A DNA stretch of 64,000 nt from Legionella sp. MW5194 (lineage in GTDB: Bacteria > Pseudomonadota > Gammaproteobacteria > Legionellales > Legionellaceae), in contig NZ_CP045732.1 in NCBI RefSeq assembly GCF_016864235.1, positions 1,178,001 through 1,242,000 on the forward strand, written 5' to 3'. Shown piece by piece: positions 1 through 10,001 of this stretch (position 1 is its first letter; each line of letters opens with the position of its first letter). Both the position numbers and the translations under genes were made by a program. The notes under the pieces were generated by a model. It had not been told where the DNA came from, did no database searches, and saw nothing but the letters and a program-made list of their open reading frames with translations.

Positions 1-732
1 CACTAAAAAATTTTTAGGCAGCATTCGCATCGACAGGGTATTTAAAAACCAGGTTCCCTCAATGCCAAAAAGGGCGAGTTCATCAACGTCATTGAGCGTC
101 ACCGGAATATGAAGACGCTGATGCTCAACCACTTTAAACTGATGTTGGGCGAAGACATGCAGTAATTCATCCAGCCCGCTGGCTACCGTGGTGTTTTTGA
201 CCATGGTTTTGTAATAATGGCCGACCACACTGCTTAGCATGGTGCCCTGGGCGATGAAATTGGCCAGTTGCTGCTGGGCGATGGGAAAGGATTCATACGT
301 TGTTGTAATTAACGAAAAATAACCATTGGAGCGCGTCAGCAGGTCAGCCTCGGAGAACAGGGTATGGATAGGGATGTAGGCATTGATGAAATGAGCCAGA
401 ACCAAATCCTGGCTGTGGTGGGGGAGATAATGGCTCGCTTCGGTGGCGCTGGCTTCGATGGTGGTCAGGGGAAGTCTTTTTCGGGCTTGAGTCAGCATTT
501 CGGAGGAAATATCAATCCCGGTATAATGAGCATTGGGAAGGTATTCTCTGAGTTTTTCAAGAAAGGCGCCGTTGCCTACGCCAAAATCAAGAATCTTGTA
601 ATTCTCTTTAAAACCCAAATGTTCTTTCTTAATCTGTTCTATTGCTGTTTTATGACTCTCGCTTAAAGAGCCAAAGCGATCAGCTGTCGCGTAGTGACTC
701 GCGATTTCGTTATACATGGCCTTTAAGGACAT
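1..732 (-). CDS. Class I SAM-dependent methyltransferase (3' end outside window)
   Basis: The reverse strand reads openly from an ATG at 732 to the window edge (244 codons, no stop), so the C-terminus is missing. The translation begins MSLKAMYNEIASHYATADRF and has a class I SAM-binding motif I, ILDFGVGNGAF, at about residues 47-57. An acidic motif II (YTGIDIS) follows about 20 residues later, and then a hydrophobic strand (DLVLAHF) typical of motif IV. The substrate cannot be told from sequence; small molecule, lipid or quinone are all possible. The gene is divergent from the LPS genes to its right, with a 277-bp gap, so it is probably not in their operon. The fold is a confident call; the function is unknown. 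Confidence 0.8.
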   Translation of the reverse strand, partial: MSLKAMYNEIASHYATADRFGSLSESHKTAIEQIKKEHLGFKENYKILDFGVGNGAFLEKLREYLPNAHYTGIDISSEMLTQARKRLPLTTIEASATEASHYLPHHSQDLVLAHFINAYIPIHTLFSEADLLTRSNGYFSLITTTYESFPIAQQQLANFIAQGTMLSSVVGHYYKTMVKNTTVASGLDELLHVFAQHQFKVVEHQRLHIPVTLNDVDELALFGIEGTWFLNTLSMRMLPKNFLV

Positions 733-1009
733 GTAACCACCCGGTTGTTAAACGTTAAGCCAGTATATAGCCAATCACCCGGCTTTGGCGACTTTTTTCT
801 TTTTTAAATCATTTCACTTCCGCAGGCAAAATAAAAATCGGTAAATTTTTTTCACGATTGAACTGTTTTTGTTTAATTAAGAGATTTTTTTAATTTTGGG
901 TGCTATGATTCCCGGCCATGTTTATCGATCGTAAACATTCAAGAGTACGGATGCTGTATTAAAAGAAAAATAAGTGTACCTGTAACTGTAAAAGTTCAAT
1001 TTAGATGGG
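733..1009. promoter_or_regulatory. Divergent intergenic region upstream of the LPS operon
   Basis: This 277-bp AT-rich spacer separates the leftward methyltransferase from the rightward LPS genes, so it should hold promoters for both. The best visible element is an extended -10 (TGCTATGAT, 901-909) pointing right. I see no convincing -35 at the correct distance. No gene or RNA was recognised here. Confidence 0.35.
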
Positions 1010-2323
1010 ATGAAGAAGATGTTAGCAACGTTATTGCCAAGAATAAAAAACAAAGAAGCAATGATTAGCATTGTAGGACTTGGGTATGTTGGATTGCCCT
1101 TAATGCTGCGTTTTGCCGAGGTGGGTTACCGCGTCATTGGTATTGATGTCGATGAGCGTAAAAACCAGGCGATTAACCAAGGCCGTTCCTACATTCAACA
1201 TATCCCTTCAGAGCAGATTGCGGGTGTAAAAAATTACATCACAGCCACGTCTGATTTTTCGCAGGCCGCCGAAGCGGATGCGATTATTCTCTGCGTACCG
1301 ACGCCGTTGGATAAATACCGAGAGCCCGATTTAAGCTTCGTGCTGCAGACCATGGACTCTCTCCTGCCTCATCTTCGCGCGGGACAGGTGATTTCACTGG
1401 AAAGCACCACGTACCCTGGCACCACCGAAGAAGAATTGAAAACCCGGATTGAAAGCCGCGGGTTTGTGGTGGGCCGCGACATTTTTCTGGTTTATTCCCC
1501 TGAGCGTGAAGACCCGGGCAATCAGCATTTCACCACCGCGACCATTCCCAAAGTCTGCGGCGGCGATACCCAGGCCTGCCTTGAGGCTGGGCTGGCCCTG
1601 TATTCAGGCGTTATCGACAAGGTCGTGCCGGTTTCCTCAACGAAGGTCGCTGAAATGACCAAACTGCTTGAAAACATTCACCGCTCCGTGAACATCGGTT
1701 TAGTCAATGAAATGAAAATTCTGGCTGACAAGATGGGTATCGACATTCATGAGGTCATCGATGCCGCTGCCACCAAACCCTTTGGTTTCGTCGCCTATCA
1801 TCCAGGACCCGGTATCGGCGGCCATTGCATTCCCATCGATCCATTTTACCTGACCTGGAAGGCGAGGGAATATGGCCTGCATACCCGATTCATCGAATTG
1901 GCCGGGGAAATCAATAGTGCCATGCCTTTATGGGTTATAAATAAAGTGGCCGATGCGTTAAATGAACGCGCCAAGGCGATCAAAAACAGTAAAATACTGG
2001 TTTTAGGAGCAGCCTATAAACGCAATGTCGATGACATGCGTGAATCACCCTCGCTGGAAATCATTGAATTGCTTCAGGAAAAAGGCGCGCTGGTCAGCTA
2101 TTCTGATCCGCACGTGCCGGTACTGCCGCCCATGCGTCATCACCATCTGGAAATGAAGAGCGTGGATATTACCGCCGAATCGATCAGTCAATACGATTGC
2201 GTGGTTTTAGCCACAGCCCACAATGCCTTTGACTATGCCCTGATTGCCGAACATGCACAGCTGATTGTTGATACCCGTGCAGCATTCAAGACGTTTAAAA
2301 GCAATAACATAGTGAGCGCCTGA
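1010..2323 (+). CDS. wbpA: UDP-N-acetylglucosamine 6-dehydrogenase (WbpA type)
   Basis: This 437-aa nucleotide-sugar dehydrogenase would oxidise UDP-GlcNAc to UDP-GlcNAc uronic acid using NAD+, the first step toward 2,3-diacetamido uronic acids in O-antigen. The N-terminal Rossmann motif is GLGYVGLPL (residues 23-31). The catalytic cysteine is C273 in [11 protein letters not shown]. The C-terminal UDP-binding domain includes the typical [15 protein letters not shown] segment. Length is normal for WbpA/WbpO/TviB enzymes. The following wbpB-like gene starts on the last base of the stop codon, showing tight coupling. Choice of WbpA over TviB/WbpO rests on the neighbours (WbpB, WbpD, WbpI homologues). 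An ATG three codons downstream is an alternative start. Confidence 0.88.
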   Translation: MKKMLATLLPRIKNKEAMISIVGLGYVGLPLMLRFAEVGYRVIGIDVDERKNQAINQGRSYIQHIPSEQIAGVKNYITATSDFSQAAEADAIILCVPTPLDKYREPDLSFVLQTMDSLLPHLRAGQVISLESTTYPGTTEEELKTRIESRGFVVGRDIFLVYSPEREDPGNQHFTTATIPKVCGGDTQACLEAGLALYSGVIDKVVPVSSTKVAEMTKLLENIHRSVNIGLVNEMKILADKMGIDIHEVIDAAATKPFGFVAYHPGPGIGGHCIPIDPFYLTWKAREYGLHTRFIELAGEINSAMPLWVINKVADALNERAKAIKNSKILVLGAAYKRNVDDMRESPSLEIIELLQEKGALVSYSDPHVPVLPPMRHHHLEMKSVDITAESISQYDCVVLATAHNAFDYALIAEHAQLIVDTRAAFKTFKSNNIVSA

Positions 2324-3387
2324 TGATGAAAAAAGCCCCCTGGAATATCACGGATCGTAAAATCAATATCGCTTTGGTCGGCTGTGGCCGCATTTCGCGC
2401 AATCACCTGCAATCCATTGCTGAACACCGCGATCGCCTGAACCTGACGGCGGTGTGCGACATCGATGCCGAGGCCCTGCAAAAAGCCACCAGCGAATACG
2501 GCGTAGACGGTTATCGAAGCCTTGAAGACTTGTTGCAACACACCAATGCCGACATCATTTCACTGTGTACGCCGAGCGGCCTGCATCCTTCTCAGGCCAT
2601 CCAGATTGCCCGTAGCGGGCGGCATGTACTGACTGAGAAACCAATGGCCACCCGCTGGCAGGATGGCTTACGCATGGTGAATGCCTGCGATGAAGCCGGC
2701 GTCCGTCTGTTTGTTGTGAAACAAAACCGGCGTAATGCCACTCTGCAACTGTTAAAAAAGGCCATTGACCAGGGTCGTTTTGGCAAGATTTATCTGGCCA
2801 ATATCAATGTTTTCTGGACGCGCCCACAGGATTATTATGATCAGGCGTCCTGGCGTGGTACCTGGGAATTTGATGGCGGCGCCTTCATGAATCAGGCCAG
2901 CCATTACATTGATTTAATCCATTGGCTGCTCGGTCCGGTGCAATCGGTTCAGTCCATGATGGGAACATTAGCCCGCGACATTGAAACCGAAGACACGGGC
3001 GTGATGAACATTCGCTGGCGCAGCGGCGCCATGGGATCTGTCAGCGTGACGATGTTGACCTATCCCAGAAATCTTGAGGGCTCAATTACCGTTCTCGGTG
3101 AAAAAGGCACGGTTCGAATTGGCGGTGTGGCCGTTAATGAGATTCAGCAATGGGAATTCGCCGACAGGCAACCCGAGGATGATCAAATCAAGGCCGCCAG
3201 CTATCAGACAACGTCCGTGTACGGCTTTGGTCACCCGCTTTATTATGACAATGTAATCAATACCCTGCAGGGCAAGGAAGAACCGGAAACGGATGGCCGT
3301 GAAGGGTTAACCTCGTTGGAATTATTAATTGCCGCTTACCGTTCCGCACGCGATGGTTCAACGGTACATTTACCCCTGGAGTTATAG
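2323..3387 (+). CDS. wbpB: Gfo/Idh/MocA-family UDP-sugar 3-dehydrogenase (WbpB type)
   Basis: A 354-aa NAD(P)-dependent oxidoreductase of the Gfo/Idh/MocA family. It shows an N-terminal Rossmann motif ([12 protein letters not shown], about residues 15-26) and the family's EKP motif (LTEKPMA, about residue 105). In the WbpA-B-E-D-I pathway this enzyme oxidises C3 of UDP-GlcNAcA so an amino group can be added. It overlaps the preceding gene by one base (TGATG) and is followed after one base by the WbpD-like gene. The family is certain; the substrate is inferred from the cluster. Another sugar oxidoreductase role is possible, because the 3-aminotransferase (WbpE) is not in this window. Confidence 0.82.
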   Translation: MMKKAPWNITDRKINIALVGCGRISRNHLQSIAEHRDRLNLTAVCDIDAEALQKATSEYGVDGYRSLEDLLQHTNADIISLCTPSGLHPSQAIQIARSGRHVLTEKPMATRWQDGLRMVNACDEAGVRLFVVKQNRRNATLQLLKKAIDQGRFGKIYLANINVFWTRPQDYYDQASWRGTWEFDGGAFMNQASHYIDLIHWLLGPVQSVQSMMGTLARDIETEDTGVMNIRWRSGAMGSVSVTMLTYPRNLEGSITVLGEKGTVRIGGVAVNEIQQWEFADRQPEDDQIKAASYQTTSVYGFGHPLYYDNVINTLQGKEEPETDGREGLTSLELLIAAYRSARDGSTVHLPLEL

Positions 3388-3388
3388 T

Positions 3389-3979
3389 ATGTCGTATCAG
3401 GCTCATGACACTGCCATTATTGATCAGGGTGCCGAACTGGGCGAAGGAACACGCGTTTGGCATTGGGTTCATGTCTGCGGCGGGGCACGCATTGGCGAAC
3501 GTTGCAGTCTCGGCCAGAATGTGTTTGTCGGCAACCGGGTGGTGATCGGTAATAATGTTAAAATACAAAACAACGTGTCCATTTATGACAATGTCACATT
3601 GCAAGACGATGTTTTCTGCGGTCCGAGCATGGTGTTTACCAACGTGTATAACCCCCGATCCGCCGTCTCCCGCAAGGACGAATACCGTGACACGCTTGTA
3701 AAACGAGGCGCGACCTTAGGGGCGAACTGCACAATCGTCTGCGGCGTGACCATTGGCGAGTACGCCTTTGTCGGCGCTGGTGCGGTAGTCAACCAGGATG
3801 TGCCGGCTTATGCCCTGATGGTGGGAGTCCCGGCTCGGCAAATTGGCTGGATGAGCCGTTTTGGTGAACGACTTTTATTCAAGAAAGAAACGGACGGTCT
3901 TTCTTATGCCAAATGCCAGCAGACGGGCGACATCTATATTCTGACTGAAAACAACACCGTGACATTGATGGAACAGTAG
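3389..3979 (+). CDS. wbpD: UDP-amino-sugar N-acetyltransferase, left-handed beta-helix (WbpD type)
   Basis: A 196-aa hexapeptide-repeat acetyltransferase. Regular isoleucine/valine-rich hexads ([20 protein letters not shown] and following) build a left-handed parallel beta-helix. WbpD acetylates the 3-amino group of UDP-GlcNAc(3NH2)A with acetyl-CoA. I start it at the ATG at 3389, one base after the wbpB stop. A longer open frame from 3329 would overlap wbpB by about 60 bp and adds nothing conserved. The length fits WbpD (~190 aa). The 15-bp gap to the epimerase keeps it in the operon. Confidence 0.85.
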   Translation: MSYQAHDTAIIDQGAELGEGTRVWHWVHVCGGARIGERCSLGQNVFVGNRVVIGNNVKIQNNVSIYDNVTLQDDVFCGPSMVFTNVYNPRSAVSRKDEYRDTLVKRGATLGANCTIVCGVTIGEYAFVGAGAVVNQDVPAYALMVGVPARQIGWMSRFGERLLFKKETDGLSYAKCQQTGDIYILTENNTVTLMEQ

Positions 3980-3993
3980 GACGGGGATTTATT

Positions 3994-5082
3994 ATGATTA
4001 GAGTGTGTACAATTGTGGGTGCGCGCCCGCAATTCATCAAAGCCGCCGCGGTATCCAGAATCATCGCGAAACGGGCTGATGTGGATGAAATCATCATCCA
4101 TACCGGGCAACATTACGATGCCAATATGTCGTCGCAGTTTTTTGACGAGTTATCCATCCCGCAACCGGGCTACCATTTAAACATTGGCTCAGGCAGCCAT
4201 GGTCATCAAACAGGGCAGATGCTGGCCGCCATCGAAGAGGTATTAATCAAAGAGAAACCCGATTGGGTTCTGGTTTATGGAGACACCAATTCCACGCTGG
4301 CGGGTGCCTTGGCGGCGGCTAAACTTCACATTCCTGTGGCGCATGTCGAAGCGGGACTGCGCTCGTTTAACCGTAAAATGCCCGAAGAGATTAACCGCAT
4401 CACGGCCGATCACTTAAGCCAGTTATTGTTTGCTCCCACAGAAAACGGCAAACAGCAATTACTGAAGGAAGGGATTGACCCCAGACAGATCGTTAATGTC
4501 GGCGATGTGATGCTCGATGCGACGCTGTTTTACAATGAACTGAATGCCTCAAGGCAAACCAAAGTCGATGAGTGGCAACTTCTCGCTAAACCGTATGTGT
4601 TGGCAACCATTCACCGTGCTGAAAATACTGACAATGAATCACGGCTGCAGAATATCTGCAATGCCCTGATTGAATTGAGCAAAACTTACCGGATTATTCT
4701 GCCGTTGCACCCACGCACCCGTGCTGCCTTGAGCCGGAAAAGCTATTTTTCAACGCTGGAAAAACAGGTTTTTCTGACCGAGCCGGTTGGCTATCTCGAT
4801 ATGCTGGCTCTCGAAAAGCATGCGGCCTTTATTGTGACCGATTCCGGCGGCGTGCAGAAAGAAGCCTATTTCAATCAGGTTCCCTGCATCACGCTGCGCG
4901 ATGAAACGGAGTGGGTTGAGCTGGTGGAGGCGGGTTGGAATCAATTGTGTTCGCCGGATAAGGCGTATTTATTGACTGAACTTGTTAATTGCAATCAACG
5001 AGTGGAAGGGGGCTCGCCACTCTATGGTGATGGTAATGCAGCGGAGAAAATAGTAAACGTTTTAGTTGGATTTAAGCTATGA
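3994..5082 (+). CDS. wbpI: UDP-N-acetylglucosamine 2-epimerase family (WbpI/WecB type)
   Basis: A 362-aa non-hydrolysing UDP-GlcNAc 2-epimerase of GT-B fold. Visible hallmarks are the N-terminal GARPQFIKAA loop, HTGQHYD, the VYGDTNSTLAGALAA segment, HVEAGLRSF, ATIHRAEN and the nucleotide-binding TDSGGVQKEA near the C-terminus. In this context WbpI would convert UDP-GlcNAc(3NAc)A to the manno epimer; WecB would instead act on UDP-GlcNAc. The two cannot be separated from sequence alone, and the wbpABD neighbours favour WbpI. The start follows an AGGACGGGG ribosome-binding region. Its stop overlaps the wzm start in an ATGA, but base composition becomes clearly more AT-rich from that point. Confidence 0.85.
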   Translation: MIRVCTIVGARPQFIKAAAVSRIIAKRADVDEIIIHTGQHYDANMSSQFFDELSIPQPGYHLNIGSGSHGHQTGQMLAAIEEVLIKEKPDWVLVYGDTNSTLAGALAAAKLHIPVAHVEAGLRSFNRKMPEEINRITADHLSQLLFAPTENGKQQLLKEGIDPRQIVNVGDVMLDATLFYNELNASRQTKVDEWQLLAKPYVLATIHRAENTDNESRLQNICNALIELSKTYRIILPLHPRTRAALSRKSYFSTLEKQVFLTEPVGYLDMLALEKHAAFIVTDSGGVQKEAYFNQVPCITLRDETEWVELVEAGWNQLCSPDKAYLLTELVNCNQRVEGGSPLYGDGNAAEKIVNVLVGFKL

Positions 5083-5882
5083 AAATAATAAATCACTTGG
5101 TAAATCCTTTCCTTTCAATTATTAAACACTATAGTCTATTGAAAAACTCAATCGTTTCCGAACTTGCCAAGCGTCATGCAGGTTCAGTAATTGGGATATT
5201 CTGGTTTATATTGTACCCGTTGCTACTATTTTTTATTTATTCAACCTTATACATTGTTATTTTTCGTGTTAAACCCACTGACATGAGTACTAATACCTAT
5301 GTCATTTATATTATGAGTGGCCTGCTGCCATTTCTTGGATTTTCTGATGGATTGACTGCCGGAACTACATCTTTATCCAGCAAAAAATCCCTTCTTCTTA
5401 ATACAGTTTATCCATCAGAGTTTATTCCTTTGCAAGCTGTGGTGGTAAATTGTATGACATTATTTGTAGGTGTTCTATTGTTGATTATTGCTAATCTGCT
5501 CTGTCTAAGGACTATAAGCCTAAGCATTTTGGTATTGCCCGCACTCATTATGCTGCAAGTAATGTTTACAACTGGTATTGTTTGGGTTTTGTCCATTCTT
5601 AATCTAGTACTTAAAGATATCCAACAATCACTTTCTTTTGTCACCATGCTCCTTATGATTGTAAGCCCCATCGCTTATACACCCGCTATGGTTCCTAAGA
5701 CATTGAAATTAATTATTTATTTAAATCCATTTTCGTATTATGTATGGTCTTATCAAGACTTATTTGTAGAAGGTGTCATAAGCTGTAATTTTTTAATCGC
5801 TACATTTATTAGTATATTTTGCTTTAGCCTTGGTCATTATTTTTACGATAAAACTAAAAAGGTATTTTATGAATTTGCATGA
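5079..5882 (+). CDS. wzm: O-antigen ABC transporter permease (Wzm)
   Basis: A 267-aa ABC-2 type membrane protein with about six hydrophobic segments and the conserved early KRHAGSVIGIFWFILYPLLL region, in which an amphipathic interface helix precedes TM1. It pairs with the next gene to export undecaprenyl-linked O-polysaccharide across the inner membrane. It overlaps the epimerase by 4 bp and the ATPase gene by 14 bp. Codon use is AT-rich compared with the genes before it, marking the left edge of a probable exchange cassette. Confidence 0.9.
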   Translation: MKIINHLVNPFLSIIKHYSLLKNSIVSELAKRHAGSVIGIFWFILYPLLLFFIYSTLYIVIFRVKPTDMSTNTYVIYIMSGLLPFLGFSDGLTAGTTSLSSKKSLLLNTVYPSEFIPLQAVVVNCMTLFVGVLLLIIANLLCLRTISLSILVLPALIMLQVMFTTGIVWVLSILNLVLKDIQQSLSFVTMLLMIVSPIAYTPAMVPKTLKLIIYLNPFSYYVWSYQDLFVEGVISCNFLIATFISIFCFSLGHYFYDKTKKVFYEFA

Positions 5883-7287
5883 TAAGGCCATTGAATTTAA
5901 GAATGTCGATAAAACGTATAAACTTTACAACACTCCTTGGCAGATGATGCTAGATGCATTAGGACTCAGTAAAGGAAATAATTACCAACAATTTTTTGCT
6001 TTAAAGAATGTAAATCTTACTATTCATAAGGGTGAGAGAGTTGGAATAGTTGGACGAAATGGGGCAGGAAAATCGACGCTATTGAAATTAATGACAGGTA
6101 ATTTTTTACCAACCCAAGGTGATGTTGCTGTAAATGGTAAAATTCAGGCATTGATGAGCACGGGCTTAGGATTTCATCCTGAATTTACGGGGTTGGAAAA
6201 CATCAAAGCTTCGCTCATATACAACGGATTGACTCAAGACCAGTACAACGAAGCAGTTGAAGACATCATTGATTTTGTTGAATTGGGAGATTTTCTATAT
6301 CAGCCAATCAAAACATATTCGCTTGGCATGCAGTCTAGACTCTATTTTGCAACAGCGACAGCAATAAAGCCGGATATCCTTATTGTTGATGAGGTTTTAG
6401 GTGCTGGTGATGCGTATTTTAGCGCTAAGTCAGCTGATAGGATGAAAAAATTAACGAGTTCAGGATGTACCTTACTTCTTGTTTCGCATTCAACTGCTCA
6501 AGTTTTACAATTTTGTGAAACTGCAATTTGGCTGGAGTGTGGTGAAGTTATTATGCAGGGTAAAGCCATTGATATAGTAAAGCGATACGAAGAGTATACA
6601 AAAAGATTAGAAATTGAGAATCAAGTTAACAATAAGCTATCTAATAAAAAACCTGCGCCTATTATTCAATCGAAGTGGCTTCGAGAGAAATTACTGAGCC
6701 AGGTTATTTCTCAACATACATCCACCGATTCTGATAAATCTGACTTGTTACTTAATGTCATTGATCAAAAAGACAGTGATGTTTCTCGTTGGCCATCCTT
6801 AATTGATGGTTTGAAAATAAAGGAAATTAGATTACTGGATCGATTCAATGAAGAAATTTCTGAAATCAATTCAGGCGATGAATTAACTATACAATTTACT
6901 ATTAGGGCGGATAAGAAAGATAAATTTGATGTCTATTTTGTCGTTTTACTTTTTACGGAGGATGGTCGTTGGCTTTCTCGTCACTGTAGCCAAAAATACA
7001 CTTTTGAGCTCCATGAATCGGATGAAGCCACAGTGAAATTGGTTTATAAGAATACCTTATTAGGTAATGGTAAATACATTTTCTCAGCAGCTATTTATCA
7101 AACTTTGGATTTGTATGATTTATCAACAGCCACTTATTATGATTTATTGTCTAGAAGCTACCAGTTTGAGGTAAAAGGAAAATACAAGGATGACTGTACT
7201 TTATTCTATCATCCAGCGGAGTGGTTTGTCAGTGAGGATGATAATAATAAGATACAAACAGCTGAATTATTTAGTGAGATAGATTGA
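5869..7287 (+). CDS. wzt: O-antigen ABC transporter ATP-binding protein (Wzt) with C-terminal glycan-recognition domain
   Basis: A 472-aa ATPase. The Walker A motif GRNGAGKST is at about residues 62-70, the signature SLGM at about 151-154 (the degenerate LSGGQ usual in Wzt), and Walker B ILIVDEV at about 170-176, with an H-loop in LLVSHST. From about residue 290 a beta-rich extension follows. In Wzt proteins of known type this domain binds the modified end of the O-chain and gates export. Its presence suggests a terminally modified O-antigen, which fits methyltransferase genes nearby. I start at the ATG at 5869, inside the wzm 3' end, rather than a longer frame from 5830, because MNLHDKAIEFKNV begins the ABC domain. 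Confidence 0.9.
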   Translation: MNLHDKAIEFKNVDKTYKLYNTPWQMMLDALGLSKGNNYQQFFALKNVNLTIHKGERVGIVGRNGAGKSTLLKLMTGNFLPTQGDVAVNGKIQALMSTGLGFHPEFTGLENIKASLIYNGLTQDQYNEAVEDIIDFVELGDFLYQPIKTYSLGMQSRLYFATATAIKPDILIVDEVLGAGDAYFSAKSADRMKKLTSSGCTLLLVSHSTAQVLQFCETAIWLECGEVIMQGKAIDIVKRYEEYTKRLEIENQVNNKLSNKKPAPIIQSKWLREKLLSQVISQHTSTDSDKSDLLLNVIDQKDSDVSRWPSLIDGLKIKEIRLLDRFNEEISEINSGDELTIQFTIRADKKDKFDVYFVVLLFTEDGRWLSRHCSQKYTFELHESDEATVKLVYKNTLLGNGKYIFSAAIYQTLDLYDLSTATYYDLLSRSYQFEVKGKYKDDCTLFYHPAEWFVSEDDNNKIQTAELFSEID

Positions 7288-8579
7288 TGAAATTAAATAT
7301 TCTCTTTCTGTGCAATAGGCCTCTATTAGGTAATGATGCAAATACGATTGTTGATCATATTGATGCTTTTGAAAACTATTCAAGCCATAAGATTTGGGTA
7401 CATTCAGGGATGGGAGATATAAGCAGCAAGTTAGATTTTAATAAATTTGATGCAATTATCATTCACTACTCTTTATGTATTTTAAATGACCACTATCTTT
7501 CTAAAAATGCTAAGAAAAGAATAGCAGACTATAAGGGACTAAAAATTATTTTTGTTCAGGATGAATATCGGCAAATCAATACTATGAGGCAAGAATTAAA
7601 ATCTTTAAATGTCGATGTATTGTTTTCTTGTTTTTGTGAAGAAGAAATCAAGCGAATATATCCAGAGAATGAATTACCAAGAGTTTCTAAATACAACAAT
7701 TTAACTGGTTATATCCCTAAGAGACTTCTAAATTATGATAATGTGAAGCCAATCGCCGATCGTGCTATTCACGTGGGTTACCGTGGGAGGCGCTTGCCAT
7801 TCTGGTATGGAGAATTAGGCTTTGAAAAATGGGATATAGTTGAAAAATGGAAGAAACATACAATTCACGAAAAATTGAATGTTGATATATCTTACAATGA
7901 AAGCGACAGAATATACGGTGAAAATTGGATTGAGTTTATAGGAAATTGCAAAGCAACACTAGGGGTTGAAAGCGGCGCCAGTGTAATGGATTTTACTGGA
8001 GAGCTTGAGAAAAAAATTGAGAAATACCAATTTCTTCATCCGCGGGTAACTTTTCATCAAGTTCAAGCTATGTTTTTAAAAGAACATGAAGGAAAATTTT
8101 ATCTTAACCAGATTTCACCACGGTGTTTTGAGGCAATAGCACTTAAAACGGCATTAGTATTATATGAAGGAAACTATTCAGGTATATTAAAGCCCGAAAG
8201 ACATTATATTGAATTAAAAAGGATTTTAGCAATATTCATGAAGTTTTAGAAAAATAAAAGACAATGATTATCTACAGAGAATTGTTGATAGAGCTTATCA
8301 AGAAATTGCCTTAAACCCTCAGTATCATTATAGTGAATTTATAAAAAAGTAGATGATCTTATTAGCAGGGAATTTACAGACCGCAATAAATCAACTGCCC
8401 ATACGTTCTACACTGAAGACCAATTTAGAAAGCATGTTCATTATATTTCCTTAAAGACTATTTATACAGATCGCTTGATTATGTATCAAAAAATGCCGGT
8501 AAATATAAAGTTTTTAATTAAATTGCTATTAAGACCTAGGAATACAATCCGCATGATTGGAAAAATTATTTTAACGTAA
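7287..8579 (+). pseudogene. Putative glycosyltransferase, paralogue A (three frameshifts in C-terminal third)
   Basis: The start ATG at 7287 overlaps the wzt stop. The first ~310 codons are intact, but the frame breaks at 8216-8220 and stops at 8247-8249. Adding one A in each of three A-runs (8216-8220, 8250-8254, 8343-8348) restores a continuous ~430-codon gene to the TAA at 8577. The protein matches two neighbours: DHIDAF, IIHYSL, KIIFVQDEY, HVGYRGRRL, DRIYGENW, GVESGAS and SPRCFEA followed by YSGILKPERHY. The last segment resembles the nucleotide-sugar-binding half of GT-B glycosyltransferases. The function is inferred from this and the O-antigen context. Either a pseudogene or a region of base-calling error. 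Confidence 0.7.
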
Positions 8580-8588
8580 AGTGGATTT

Positions 8589-9737
8589 ATGAATAAACCT
8601 AATGTATTATTTTTAGCTGATACCACGCATAATGCTGGTGCGGTTCGCGATCATATTCATGCAGTAACTTCTTGTAAAGACATCGAATGGCATATTGAAA
8701 ATCCTTTAATCAATAAAGTGCTAGATAAATTAAATCTATCATTATTTGATGCTATAGACACATACTCTATTAAACCCTACAATAACTATTATTTATCAGA
8801 TCATTTAAAAGAAAAGTTTCCCAATTCAATGGCTACAAGTTTATATTTCTTCAGGATGAATACCAAAATGTGAATAAGGTGCAGGATTATCTTTATGAAT
8901 TAAGGTTACCACCTTATTTACGTTAGTTAATAAAAATACTCTATCACGTGCTTATCCTGATCCTAGATTAAGGGAGTTAGAAAAAGTAACTGTTTTGACT
9001 GGATATGTTAATGATGAGATGAAAAAAGTTTCTTCACCTCAAATTAAAGATCGCGTTATTGATGTATCTTATCGAGGAAGACGTTGTGATTATTGGTTAG
9101 GAAGCTTAGCTTATGAGAAAGAACTTATAGCTGAACAATTCCAGCGACGAGTTGAAAGCAAAGGACTTTCGCTTGATATTAGTCTTGAAGAATCACATCG
9201 TTTGTATGGTGAAAATTGGCTAAATTTGCTGAAAAACTCTAAAGCTGTGCTAGCTACTGAAAGTGGTGCTAGTATTTGGGACTTTGATGGCCAAGTAAAG
9301 AAGGAAACCGAACGCTTCTTAACAAAAAACAAAAATGCTGGTTTTGATACTGTTTATGAGCATGTTCTAAAAAGCTATGATGGTGTTATTGTTTATAATG
9401 CCATCTCACCCCGAGTATTTGAGGCTGCAGCAACCAAAACTCCAATGATTATGTTCCCTGGTCACTATAATGGTATATGTAAACCTGGAGAACACTATAT
9501 ACTTTTAAAAAAGGATTTTTCAAATATTGATGAGATTGTTGAATTGTTAAGGACTATGATTATTTGCAAAACCTTGCTGATAATGTATTTAATGACTTAA
9601 TCCAGTCTGATTTATATCATGCTAGTCAGTTAGGTAATTTGGTTGGCCGAAAGATTTTGACCTATCTAAAGAACTTAAGTTTTAATTCTTGTGCTGCGGA
9701 TATAACTACTAAAATGCAGTCAACCAAAAAAATATAA
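8589..9737 (+). pseudogene. Putative glycosyltransferase, paralogue B (three frameshifts)
   Basis: The second copy of the same family begins at an ATG 9 bp after paralogue A. The frame breaks near 8813-8830 (before GYKFIFLQDEY), again at 8901-8904 (before KVTTLFTLVNKNTLS) and again at 9547-9552 (before KDYDYLQN). Each is repaired by one inserted base, apparently an A, and the restored frame ends at the TAA at 9735-9737. Shared family blocks are VSYRGRR, SLEESHRLYGENW, ATESGAS, SPRVFEAAA and YNGICKPGEHY. Without repair only fragments of about 95 and 200 codons can be read. Decayed gene or local sequence error. Confidence 0.68.
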
Positions 9738-9903
9738 ACTCTTAAATAACATTAGAATGGTTTTAATTGAAGCGTTGTTCATTAGTGAACAAGATTCAAG
9801 CTTCGATCGAAAAATCTCTATCAAAGAAAGCTTAAAACTCTTCATAACGGCATCAAGCGTTACATTACTTATTTATCTCCTCGACTTAAATAATTATGTT
9901 TAA

Positions 9904-9929
9904 AAAGTGGAGCAATACTTCTCCACTTT
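9904..9929. terminator. Bidirectional hairpin terminator between convergent LPS operons
   Basis: A perfect 9-bp stem AAAGTGGAG (9904-9912) / CTCCACTTT (9921-9929) with an 8-nt loop, flanked by A's on the left and T's on the right. It lies in the 264-bp gap between paralogue B (rightward) and paralogue C (leftward), where a bidirectional terminator is expected. The rest of the gap shows nothing recognisable. Confidence 0.7.
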
Positions 9930-10001
9930 AACCATTGACTATTATCAAAAGATAATGTCTTATTTTTCTTAATATTGGATTAAAAATACGAACTCTTTGT
10001 G

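Noticed and set aside
364-666. 100-codon open frame on the plus strand
   Set aside because: It lies antisense to the partial methyltransferase, which has clear SAM-binding motifs.
8216-9552. Phase variation or programmed frameshifting at A-runs in the putative glycosyltransferases
   Set aside because: The runs are only 2-6 A's and each gene needs two or three corrections at once, so neither mechanism is a good explanation.
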